DNA from: Coriaria nepalensis
Taxonomy: Eukaryota > Streptophyta > Magnoliopsida > Cucurbitales > Coriariaceae
DNA: 64,000 bases
Reading direction: 5' to 3'
Assembly: GCA_027186245.1 (NCBI GenBank)
Contig: CP114498.1
Coordinates: 5,401,501-5,465,500 of the forward strand
The notes under the pieces were generated by a model. That model was not told the DNA's origin. It worked only from the letters and a program-made list of their open reading frames with translations, and ran no database searches. Position 1 is the first letter of the stretch; each line of letters opens with the position of its first letter. Below are positions 1 through 9,871 of this stretch, one piece after another. Position numbers and translations under genes: made by a program.

Positions 1-962
1 GGTTTTATCCCTCTTTTCTATAAAAAAAAAAGTATAAAAATAATAATAAAATAATAAGAAGAAAAAGTGAAAATAATAAAAGACAATTAAAGTGAAAATA
101 ATAAGTAATTAATTTTTTTTATGATATGATATAATATATCATATTAGTATTACTATTTAAAATCTGATTATATAAATTAAAAAATTTTATGTAAATTATA
201 TATACATTAAAAAAGTATACCAAAACTACAAAAACATAAAATTTATAAAAATTCAAATACAGTTAGACAAAAAATAATTAACATAATTGGTTTAAGCTAT
301 TGCAATTTTACATGATGACTTAGCTGATATAATACAAATAGTTATTAGGGTAATGATTTGACTAGACAAGACTGGGGCAAGTACGGCAAGACACCATACC
401 TCAGCAGCTTTTGTCCAATGCAAATGTTGTCAAGGCTTTGCGAATCACGAGCTTGATACAATCGGCCAACTAAGGTTTTATACTTGAACCGATATTTCTT
501 GATAATCAAAATAAAGCTGCTGAATAAATAATTAGATGAATAGGATTTAATTCGTCTTCATTCTTTATTCATGAAGTTGCTAACAAAATCTTCAAAATTC
601 TAACAAAACCCTGAATCATTTTTCCAAATTGAATAAGAGAAAAAAAAAAAGTTATATTTTGATCTTGAACCCCTTTTTTCTTTTTAAATCAAATTGATCT
701 ATTTAGTTTAATTCCTCAAGTTTTGGGAACTTTAATTTTTATTTATTTGATATTAGAACTACTTTATCTAGAAAGATCTTAAAAGCCCAATTCACCAAGA
801 AAAACACCTCAACTTCTTAGTCTATTTAGACAGACTTATTAAACAAACATTTTAAGTTTAGAGTAGTAAATCTTAGTTATATTTTGTAGGCTTAAACTCG
901 AAATGGTAGCGCTAAACTGGACCTTTGAGTTCAAACTGGATAAAAAATGGTGATCCAAGTGT
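1..962. other. AT-rich intergenic sequence, no gene seen
   Basis: No reading frame with family resemblance and no transposon landmark was found here. It lies downstream of the serine hydrolase gene, whose stop codon is at 963-965 on the minus strand, so the right part should hold that gene's 3' UTR. I could not place a polyadenylation site with confidence. Confidence 0.5.
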
Positions 963-2067
963 TTATGCTTGGGCAGCCTCCACAATATCCACTTCCCTCC
1001 TGTTTAAACTACCCTCCACCGTTTCCTTTTCTGGTTCTTCATTTGCAGCAGCATTGTTATCATGTTTATGGCTTAGGAGGATGTCTTGCACCCAACTAAG
1101 AAGCTGCTTGGCGGATGGTTCATCTAATCTGGGTACAGTATGGCCTTGTGGATGCCTTATGATTAAAGGGTTGACAAAGGCAGAAGCAAGATCCTCTGCG
1201 GGTAACTTCAGCCAATCCTTTTCTCCTATGAAATGAACTGATCTCACTTTTATGGCTTCTTTGTAAGCGATTTCGCATATGTTTGGATCTCTGAATTTCG
1301 ACCCAGATATTGATATTAATAGTTTCATTGGTGGATGCTCCTTCAACACTTTTCCCTGATATTAATATTTCAGATAAAGCTACGCAAATATTTTTTTGTT
1401 ATATATATAACCAAAAACAATATACCTGAGCTTGGTAACCCAGCAAGAGTGCAGAGAGAGTTGCCCCCTGCATCAAGGAACTAGTATTGTATGGGGACGG
1501 GGGAAGGAAAAAAATATTGGAGGATTACAATTATGAAAAAGGGAATATACCTGAGAAAATCCAAGAAGACCATCAAAAGGACCCTTGCTTGTGATATAAT
1601 GGCACAAGTGGGAAATGCATTCTTCTAAGTTTGTGTACTTTGTGAAATCCTGCTTTTGTTAAATAGGTCAGGTCGGCTTGTTTATTGTTTCCATATTATC
1701 GATTCGGTAGAAGAAAGAGAAGGGAGTGTTTTTCTTTTGACCTTGTCAAATTGAAACCACTCGAAGTATGGTGGTGGGAAAATGCCTTCTATCTCTGATT
1801 TTCCCCCGGCAGCAAATATCCCATCTGGGAATTCCTTTTTTTTTTTGATATATAAGTAATTAATGAAAAAAAAATGAAACAAATAATTCAATATATATAT
1901 TTATGAAGAAAAAAAAAGTTAAATAAGAATGTCTTGGCAAGTACCATGTCAAAGTGAGCAAAAATCGAAGCATCCCACTTGCTAATTTGCTTTTTCAAGA
2001 AACTCCCACTTGTTCTAAATCCATGGAGGCATAGAATCTTCATCTTCTTTTCTTCCCCGCCTTTCAT
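963..2067 (-). CDS. FSH1/OVCA2-type serine hydrolase (alpha/beta hydrolase), five exons
   Basis: Exons on the minus strand are 2067-1945, 1834-1742, 1649-1551, 1467-1426 and 1355-963. All introns fit GT-AG, all junctions are phase 0, and together they give 249 aa, the normal size for the family. Exon 1 begins with ATG at 2067 and carries the N-terminal strand motif ILCLHGFRTSG. The nucleophile motif GFSQG (Ser104) is split by intron 3. The acid is Asp166 in GEKDW and the base is His191 in HPQGHTVPR, so the catalytic triad is complete. The plant branch is often labelled dihydrofolate reductase-like or esterase in databases, but the fold is a carboxylesterase-type hydrolase. Substrate unknown; no signal peptide seen, so probably cytosolic. 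The exon 2 acceptor follows a run of A, which is weak, but no other acceptor keeps the conserved GIFAAGGKSEIEG segment in frame. Very likely functional. Confidence 0.9.
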
Positions 2068-2339
2068 TTTGATTTTTTGTCACTTCTATTTCTCTTTGCT
2101 TAAAAGATCATGAGACATGAGCCTATTTGTAAGGGAGAGCTCTTCTCCACCTACCACGCAAAATTTATGACGGGAACCAACTCTTTTGGGTTCATTGGTT
2201 TGGTTGGTTGGTGTACACGTGCATTGGTAAATGATCAAACGTGTAGCGTAAAGTATGACGAAACATATTTTCATCCATAATTAACCTGCATAATATTCTG
2301 CCAGTTGAAGAAAAATAAGACAGATTTATCATATGTGAT
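2068..2339. other. 5' flank of the serine hydrolase gene
   Basis: This short stretch lies between the start codon of the minus-strand hydrolase gene (2067) and the first retroelement sequence. It should hold that gene's 5' UTR and core promoter. I see no clear TATA box on the minus strand. Open frames here show no family resemblance. Confidence 0.45.
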
Positions 2340-3560
2340 TAGATCGGATAATTTTTAAAAAAATTTAGATAAGGTGGATTGATTTATCAATTATTTTAGT
2401 TTAATTAATTGATTAATGAATCAATAAATAATAATATAAATAGTTGTCAAATTACTTTTATAAATGCATATCATGATAAAATTTAATATTTTGAGTTATG
2501 TACTCAAGAAATTATGATATAGATTATATTAATAGAGACTCAAGTCACTAAAAGTTTTAAGGATGCAAATAGTTCGTTGTCGTAGGATCTCGAGAATGAA
2601 CATCGATTAATCCAGATAAACAAATATATAGTTCATCACATAATTATTAGGGTGGTCGATCTCACAGCCAATGGTGTCAATAAAATACCATGATAATTAT
2701 GTGAGCCCTTAGTAGAGACTAAGTATATTGAACGTGATACTTAGATAATTCTCAATATTAATTAACACTTACTATTAATGATAATTATCTAGTGATTATT
2801 CTACATGTGATCCTCAGATCTAAGACACCATGGTTTCTCAAGTATAGGGTTTTATGTTTTGACATCATTCTAATTAGCTCTAGCCATGGGTGAACTTTTG
2901 GACATGAAGTGTTATATAAAAAGGTTGTGAGTGGTCAAAAGGGAATCCATCGTTTCCGTGTTTAGAAAAATATCCTATATATTATAAACTTTATCTAACA
3001 AGAAATCTTAGCTGAGTAGTATTGTATGAAAGGAGTTTCTGTAAATCTATTGTCAATATTCATTAAAGATATAATGATTTATATGATTTGTTTATTATGG
3101 TTTAACAGTTAGACGATACCCTATGACGAATTGAGATATTAGTGAGATAGAAAGATTGTTATTATAAGCATACTATAGTCACAACAAGTTCTTTAGAAAG
3201 ATGGTTCTTCTCATCTCTCGGGTAGTCTCAACACTTTGATATAAATCAATCTTAACTTATAGGTTTGAAGTTATTTAGTCACGCGATGATTAACTTAACT
3301 GTTAATATAAAATGTTGTTTTAAATTAAAAGAATTTAATTTGGAATTAAATAAAATAATAAGTATTTATTAAATCATCCTATTAATGTGATGTTAGAACC
3401 TAAAATGATTTGAAATAACTCAATTAAAGTTTCGTCGGAGAAAAGAGATAAACGGACCAAAATCATTTTAGGGAAAAAATGATAATGTGACTTATAGTTT
3501 AACTATGAGGATAAAATGATAATTATTAATTTGTTAATTTAATTTTATGCAGCTCTGCTA
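2340..3560 (+). repeat. Partial LTR of the recurrent copia-type LTR family, plus orientation
   Basis: This block aligns by eye, piece after piece and in the same order, with about 57640-58710 inside the complete solo LTR. Shared landmarks include the stretch around 2700 on a trailing AGTAGAGACTAAG and the stretch before the GCAGCTCTGCTA block near 3550. Both LTR ends are missing. It joins directly to a gypsy reverse transcriptase remnant at about 3590. Confidence 0.7.
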
Positions 3561-3589
3561 TATTGACAACGTAGTAGTAAAGTATGTTA

Positions 3590-3830
3590 AAGCTACCAAT
3601 CACTTGTTGATTTGAAGAGGACATTAGACCTAATGCATCTTCATAAGTTGAAGATGAATCCGCTAAATGGTGCTTTTGACGTTTCGGCTAAAAATTTCCT
3701 TGAGTTTCTAATCCACTAAAGGATCGGCCAGTAGGTTGACCCAACAACAAAAGTGGCAAGAGTCATGAAGGATCTCCCTCAGCCAATCCAAAAAAGTCAA
3801 CAAGTCATATAAAATATACTAAAGTAATAA
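3590..3830 (+). pseudogene. Ty3/gypsy (Tat/Athila-like) reverse transcriptase remnant
   Basis: Plus-strand translation gives a stretch resembling the RT-connection segment of Tat-type gypsy elements: a KLKMNPLNGAFDVSA-like block followed by FLEFLIH, where intact elements read LNPLKCAFGV...FLGFLVH. A degenerate DPTTKVARVMKDLPQP block follows. Stops and frame changes remove any function. The fragment is followed by a gypsy-type LTR in the same orientation, consistent with one truncated element. Confidence 0.65.
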
Positions 3831-3839
3831 AAGCATAAA

Positions 3840-5199
3840 ATAGGCTAATCCCTATGAAAGGAGAACATCCAAATAATTGCCCCTGTGTCGTCCATCATTT
3901 ATCCGCCTCCTCAATGCTTGTAGCCCATCTTGAAACCTAATAAGACAATCTCATGAAGCAGATTTATCCATGACTATTAGGATTGGCAAAATAAATAAGG
4001 AGGGGGTCGAGTATATAGAGGTGTTGTGTCCTTTATTCTTCATATTTTTAGATTATTTAATAAGAGGAATAACGTGGGCATTTCTTGATGCCAAGATTGA
4101 CAAGTGTCAAATGATGTAGAAAAAATCCTAAAAGAAATCAAATAATTTGGCAAAGAAGAGATGAAATAAGCCACATTATGCCTTAATTTCGGCCAAAACC
4201 TCCCTTGGACCGGTTGGCCAACCATAACCGATCAACCCACATTTCCTCTTTATTTTTAAGGACTAAACAACAAAGTAGGAAGATATTTTTCTTGGTTCAA
4301 GGGTGTTCCAATAATGTAGGAGGGGGTTTTTACCAAATGCAAGGGCATTTCGTCAAATTAGAAGAGGTCCTCCATAAAGAAAAAGTGAGGATTGATATAT
4401 TCAATGGGTTTTAAAACAAATCCAAGGGTCATTTTGCAAAGGGAAAGACTTGCAGACTTGTTCTAGTGACTTTCCACCAAAATAATCATTCCTTAGTGGC
4501 TGAAAGGAGAAAATCTGAAGCCTTTCCGACTAAGTACCTAGACTTTCTGCACAATTTAATGCCTATAAATAGAAGCCTTCTTGAAGGGAAAAACACAATA
4601 CAATCACCACTGATCAACCAACCACCGGTTCATCTCTATCAGCCCAAAGCCTTGAAAGCAATCGTCTTATGGATTTTCCTATCGCTCCATTGGCTTTCTG
4701 CTTGCATGATTCATTGAGCATTCTTGATGCTCAAACCTTCAACTCGCCACACAAAATCCAATCTTCTTTTTTCATTCATCGTTCAGTAAATTCAATAATG
4801 TAACCCGTTAAGCATCATAGCCTTCTTCTTTCGCCTTGTAACTCAAGTCAGGTCAATTTATGTTATAGTACATGTCTTTAATTTAATGGAATGTTTTTAC
4901 TTTAATGCAAGTTATTTTTATATTTTCTTTAATTTAATGGAATTTCTATCTATCTTATCTTTAATTTATTTGTATTTTATTTTATTTCACTTTATCTTTT
5001 TACCTTTAATTTATTTGCACTTTACTTTACTACAATTTAAATTATCGTTCTTTTATTTTCAAATTATCCTTACTTCAAGAATGCTGCAAATTATCCTTAC
5101 AATTTAAATTTCGCATTCTACAATTTTTTGTAGGATAGAAAGATAATAATTCGCAATGCTAATTCCCCATTCACCGTGTGTTCGCAGAATTTGCATATC
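3840..5199 (+). repeat. Tat-like gypsy LTR, probably the 3' LTR of the element above
   Basis: A TATA box (CTATAAATAG) lies at about 4563-4572. The region from about 4720 to 5199 is clearly related to 62840-63307 at the right edge of the window. Both pass through a comment-like series of matches: the CTTGATGCT block, the AACTCAAGT/AATTCAAGT block, a long T-rich tract and the final GCAATGCTAATTC block ending ...TTTGCATATCA here and ...TTTGCACATCA there. The left boundary is a guess; reading frames inside are incidental. Confidence 0.6.
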
Positions 5200-5470
5200 A
5201 ATAGTGGGAAGACAAAGAAAGCTTTTAAATATATTTTTTGAAGCTTTTGAAACTACTGCTTGGTATTGTGGATAGTGTTTGTGAATCAATATACATATAT
5301 AAATATTTATTTATATATATATATATATATAACATAGTAGTGATTGGATTCTAATAAAGTAAAGTCTTAAGAAAGTTTAAATTAATTTGTATTTTTATCT
5401 AAGGGTTTTGAAGTAAAGTAGTAATACTCTTCCTAGCTATACAATAAAACTAGCTATTTTCCTTAAAGTA
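5200..5470. other. AT-rich spacer with a (TA)n tract
   Basis: No gene is visible. A TA-dinucleotide run sits at about 5309-5331. The stretch separates the gypsy LTR from the next copia-type LTR. Confidence 0.5.
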
Positions 5471-6440
5471 TCTTAAGTTATTTACATAGCTAGTAAGAGA
5501 GTGTTACACTCAATAAGAACCTGTGACAACTATTAGATACCTGATTGATTCTTCCATTTATTATATAGCCTTAGATAGTCCTAGGGCTTAGCTTAACTAT
5601 TAAACCCTGTTAAACTAACCTTATGAATCATATGAGCTCCTTTTCAATTAGACAATGGATTAATATAAACTATTTTCATATCATACTACTTCACATAAAA
5701 TTTTCTTCATTACAAAAGGTATGTCATTCATAGAATTGTTCCTCTACTATAGAGTTGATGGATTTTATCTTATCACCCTACAAAATTGCCATATATGAAC
5801 ATATGCACAATGGTTCATCTTTAGTAACCCTTGGTTAGGATAACGTTAAATGATATCAAAGCATGATATTTTGTATGTAAGTATTGTTGTGATCTTAGGT
5901 CTTAGAATCACGTACAACATTTACCAAATAAATCTAACAAATCTGATTTATAGTCAATATAATTACCAATGAGATTTTTCAAGTGATCATGTTCAGTAAT
6001 TAAGTCCCTACTAATCACCTATATGCCTATCCAAGTATTCTTAAATACCAATGATATTGAGAACATCATTCTTCTCTCGAAAGTGATAGCACATGTAATA
6101 ATTTTTTCGGATTGTCATTTTCCCAATATGACTCTCCTATGACTATAAACAAATTGGATTTTAGATGTTATGCTATATTGGGTATCATCAAGCATGATCA
6201 CTATCATGGTTCCAAGTGCATATATAAGATCATGGAATTTATTAAGTATTCTATACAATCAATTATGCATGCCACTGCTATTTCCAATATAATAACAGTA
6301 TAATAGATTATATGCTCATCTGAATACTATATATTCAATTTTGTTGGTAACTTATATATGTTAAGATTGACTCACATAAGTGAATGACCCCATTGGGTTA
6401 AATCTAATTGGCTTGATAAACATATTACTTTTAATACCCC
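5470..6440 (-). repeat. Degenerate copia-type LTR, minus orientation
   Basis: The order of recognisable blocks matches the reverse complement of the solo LTR at 57511-59484 and of the LTR at 54050-55833: a block about a trailing TTTAACTATTAAACC, then the CATACTACTT block, then CCTTGGTTAGG, then the block ending in CATATTACTTTTAATACCC. It directly precedes a minus-strand copia pol remnant, so it may be that element's 3' LTR, although I could not match it to the sequence beside the primer-binding site at 15400. Confidence 0.55.
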
Positions 6441-8041
6441 ATTTGTACTAATGTCAATCACTTTTGAATCTTATTCTCATCTTGTTAAGATGGCGATTAA
6501 ACTTTTGCTGGTACAGTGCCTTTGTGTGTGGATTCTTTATGTTATTTATTTGTGTTTATTCTTTTATGTTCACTTGAACTCTTCCGACATTCTTTTGGAT
6601 AAAGTGATAACGTGATAATATCTATTTGGATTTTCGATGAAACCTCGATTCCTTCACTTGTGCAATCATACCATTGTTTTCGCACAATAATATCACCTGA
6701 TCAATGATGGTAGGAACCGTTATCAGTTTATTCACAAACATTTTTATCTAAAACACTTCTTTTGCCTTGAAAGCAGTAATGTTTTCATTTTTTAATTGAA
6801 TTCCCATTAGTTCAAACTCTTCCAGCTAACTGACTCAATCAATTAGCATAAAATAAAACATGATGTGGACTTACCATCAATGATTGTTCAATTAAAATTT
6901 AGAGTATGTGAAAACTTTATTTTCAATACAGAATCTTCACAAATAAAGAACATATCCTTAGTTCTTCTCAAGAATACAACATTCTTTATTGCGTTTTAAT
7001 GCTATCATTCCATATTTCTTTAATTCATACTCGTAACATTTTGAGCATAGGCAACATCCTGCTTCGTACTTGACATGTCATACATGATAACCTTTAGGCA
7101 AGCATAGGTTATTTAATTTATACATTTTCTCTCAACATGTGTCTCAGGTGACATCTTTTGAAGAGTGAGATTCCGTGACACTTTAGTAACAATTATTTTA
7201 GGGAATCTTCCATACTATACCCCTTTATTGCCTTACTTATGCATGAGAATGGTTAAGCAGAGCAATCGTATTATGGAGAAATTTTTCGATAACCATAACT
7301 TAGATAATTTGTAATATATCTACATCATTCTCAATGAGTAGTAATTAGACAATGAACATTATTTCACTCCCACTAATCTTTTGTATACACTTAGGTAATC
7401 CTTATTCCGAAATGAAATGATTTGTTTGATTAGAACAAATTCCCTATTCTCAGATATTTGCTTCAATTGTAGGTTAATGTAAGCATCTAACACAACTACT
7501 TTGTGCATGCTATATGAAAGATTTGAGTTGTATCACATACATATATTCTTCCTTATTGCCTTTTAGGAAGTAGTTTTTCATATCTAAATCTACCGAGTGC
7601 TTGTGTATACTGAGGAATCATAATTCCTTCTTTCGAAAGTTCCTCATTAGTGAGAATTTGGCGAATTAGAATTCTTTATTTACTTTAATTATTTGTGGTA
7701 TTTTAATTTTTTCCAAGTATTCTCCTACTCCCACTATCTTTCTAGAAAGTTATGCTATTTCTAGAAAAATAATATTACGGCTAAAACACCTTTTAGCTTA
7801 ATGGAATTAAAGAAGATTGGTGTCCTAGTCTCTACTAGGGATATCCCAAAAATTAACATCAACTAGCTCTTGTCTCTAATTGTTCTATATCTTATTTTTG
7901 GCAAGAACCAATTATCTCCATATCTCATATGGTGGAATGATGTTCTTCTCCCTATCCACATCCTATGTGGAGCAGCTGATGGAGATTTAGAGAGAATATT
8001 ATTTGGCAAGTATGTGGTGAAATCTAGGTCACATCCTATTT
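6440..8041 (-). pseudogene. Copia pol remnant: RNase H, reverse transcriptase and integrase C-terminus
   Basis: On the minus strand the order is integrase C-terminus, RT, then RNase H connection, as in Ty1/copia. At 7863-8041 the translation shows LPNNILSKSPSAAPHRMW followed by HHMRYG, matching the copia integrase tail (LNRVPSKSVSATPYELW...HLRIWGC). RT blocks near 7200-7560 run parallel to the better-preserved copy at 20100-20560. Near 7020-7090 a block like DVAYAQNVTS matches the RT/RNase H connection. Stops and frameshifts throughout. The frame is cut at 8041 by the gypsy insertion. Confidence 0.75.
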
Positions 8042-8414
8042 TGTAGCAACCCACACTGTTTGAATCATTACACTACTACTTTTACTTATAAAATTCGAAT
8101 GTAAATATTAGTACTAATTTTTTGTTTTGGAATTTGTTTCAAAAATCCTTTAAAACTTCTTTATAACCCGTGGTTCTCGCGTCATAACAAAATTAATTAT
8201 ATTTAGGAAAAACGTGATTTCATACTACTATTTATAGTGCATGTGTCAATTAGGAGGATTCAAAACATTTATACAAATATCCTCAAAATATTGTCCACGT
8301 CCTCATGATGCACCAATCTATTTCTACAAGTACTATTTACAATTTTAAAGCGGAATTTCCAGTGCAACTATCGTCCTGGTACCACTATCTCCTTTGTCAT
8401 CATTGCACTCCCTC
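8042..8414 (-). repeat. Inverted LTR-end copy (left arm)
   Basis: The reverse complement of this 373-bp block matches 11825-12194 from end to end, including the terminal CTACA. Most differences in the outermost 40 bases are C/T or G/A transitions, as expected from decay of methylated cytosines. The match stops sharply at 8414, after GCACTCCCTC, where gypsy integrase sequence begins in the other orientation. Confidence 0.85.
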
Positions 8415-9240
8415 GGCAAAGTGGTTATTAATTGCTCCGGGATGTATAGGGACTTAAAAGAGCATTTCTGGTGGACGAGAATGAAGAAAGACATTACTAA
8501 ATTTGTAGAAAAAGGCCTGACCTATTAGCGAGTTAAGGCTGAGCATCAATATCTGGTAGGGGAGTTACAAATAATTGAGATTTTAGAGTGGAAATGAGAG
8601 CAAATCACTATGGATTTCATTGTAGAACTTCCTAAAATAAGTAAGGGGTATGATGCAATCTTGGTAATTGTTGACAGATTAACCAAATCAATGCACTTCT
8701 TACCAATAAGAAGCACTCATTCACTATAGCAACTGACATAACTATATGTGAATGAAATTATTTAATTACATGGAGTGCCATTGTCAATAATTTTAGACCG
8801 TGATAGCATATTTACTTCTGCTTTTTGGGGAGGCATTCAACAAGTACTAGGAATGAAGCTTAAGTTTAGCTCGACTTTTCACCCCCAAACGGACGGTCAG
8901 TTAGAGATGACTATCTAAATATTGGAAGATATGCTTTGAGCGTGTGTTTTAGATTTCAATGGAGTTTGGAATAAGTATCCGCCTTTAAAAGAATTCTCCT
9001 ATAATAATAGTTTCCAAGCATCCATTGGAATGGCACCGTATGAAGCATTGTATGGAAGAAAGTGTAGATCTCCAGTTCACTGGTATGAAACAGGAGAAAG
9101 GAGGCTAATGAACTCTGACTTCATGGCAAAGTCATAAAATAGAAGAAGCTACATGGGAAAGAGAGGATGAGACTAAGAAAAAGTATCTAGAATTATTTTA
9201 ACTACAAGGACTTAGGGGCAAGTATATAATATGTTGTGAG
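8415..9240 (+). pseudogene. Ty3/gypsy integrase remnant
   Basis: Plus-strand translation with many stops gives the integrase order: a MYRDLKEHFWW zinc-finger-side block, [15 protein letters not shown] with the first core Asp, [16 protein letters not shown], a LHGVPLSIILDRDSIFTSAFW block with the second Asp, TFHPQTDGQ, then EFSYNNSFQASIGMAPYEALYGRKCRSP. The first 15 or so residues of the zinc-binding domain are cut at the inverted LTR. No functional protein is possible. Confidence 0.85.
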
Positions 9241-9871
9241 TAATGTGTGAGTAATTAATATATAAATTATTGCACTCCTAGACTAACATGTAATATATGA
9301 TGTTTTATGAGTAATATGTTTGGTTATGCCATTTTTATGACACATGAAACATGTGAATCATTGTTTTCATTGCTATCATGTGCAAATTAGAAAAAAAAAG
9401 ATAAGAAGTTCAGTAAGAATAAAATAGAAAAAGCGGTTAAGCCCTTAACTTAGAATTCAAGTTCAATCTAATCGAACCTATAGTAGTCAATTAGATGTCC
9501 TACTAACGATTCTCTAATTGAATATGAGTTCATCCCCATAGATCAAAGACCAAAAATAAATAATTAATAATGTCTAAAATTAGTCGAAGCTAGACTCGAC
9601 GGTGGTAAGGGTACCATGTAAAAAGGCCCAGACTGAAAGCACTCGACAGTAGTAACATATGTGACCTAAATTTCCGTAGAGATAATTTAGTAGTATAAAA
9701 AGAATGTTCCTTGTGATACAAGGAAAAATATTAGAAGTGGTGTTTCCCACATAAGATATAATATGACTATGGAAGAGATTATAAGGAATCTCATACCATT
9801 TACGAAGTATCTGGATTAAGCATCAACATTAATAAATTTCGAGAACAAAAATTGTTATATAAAGGGGAGAA

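Noticed and set aside
2086..2274. Minus-strand frame upstream of the hydrolase as a possible first exon
   Set aside because: The real first exon with the LCLHGF motif starts at 2067; this frame is not continuous with it and has no family resemblance.
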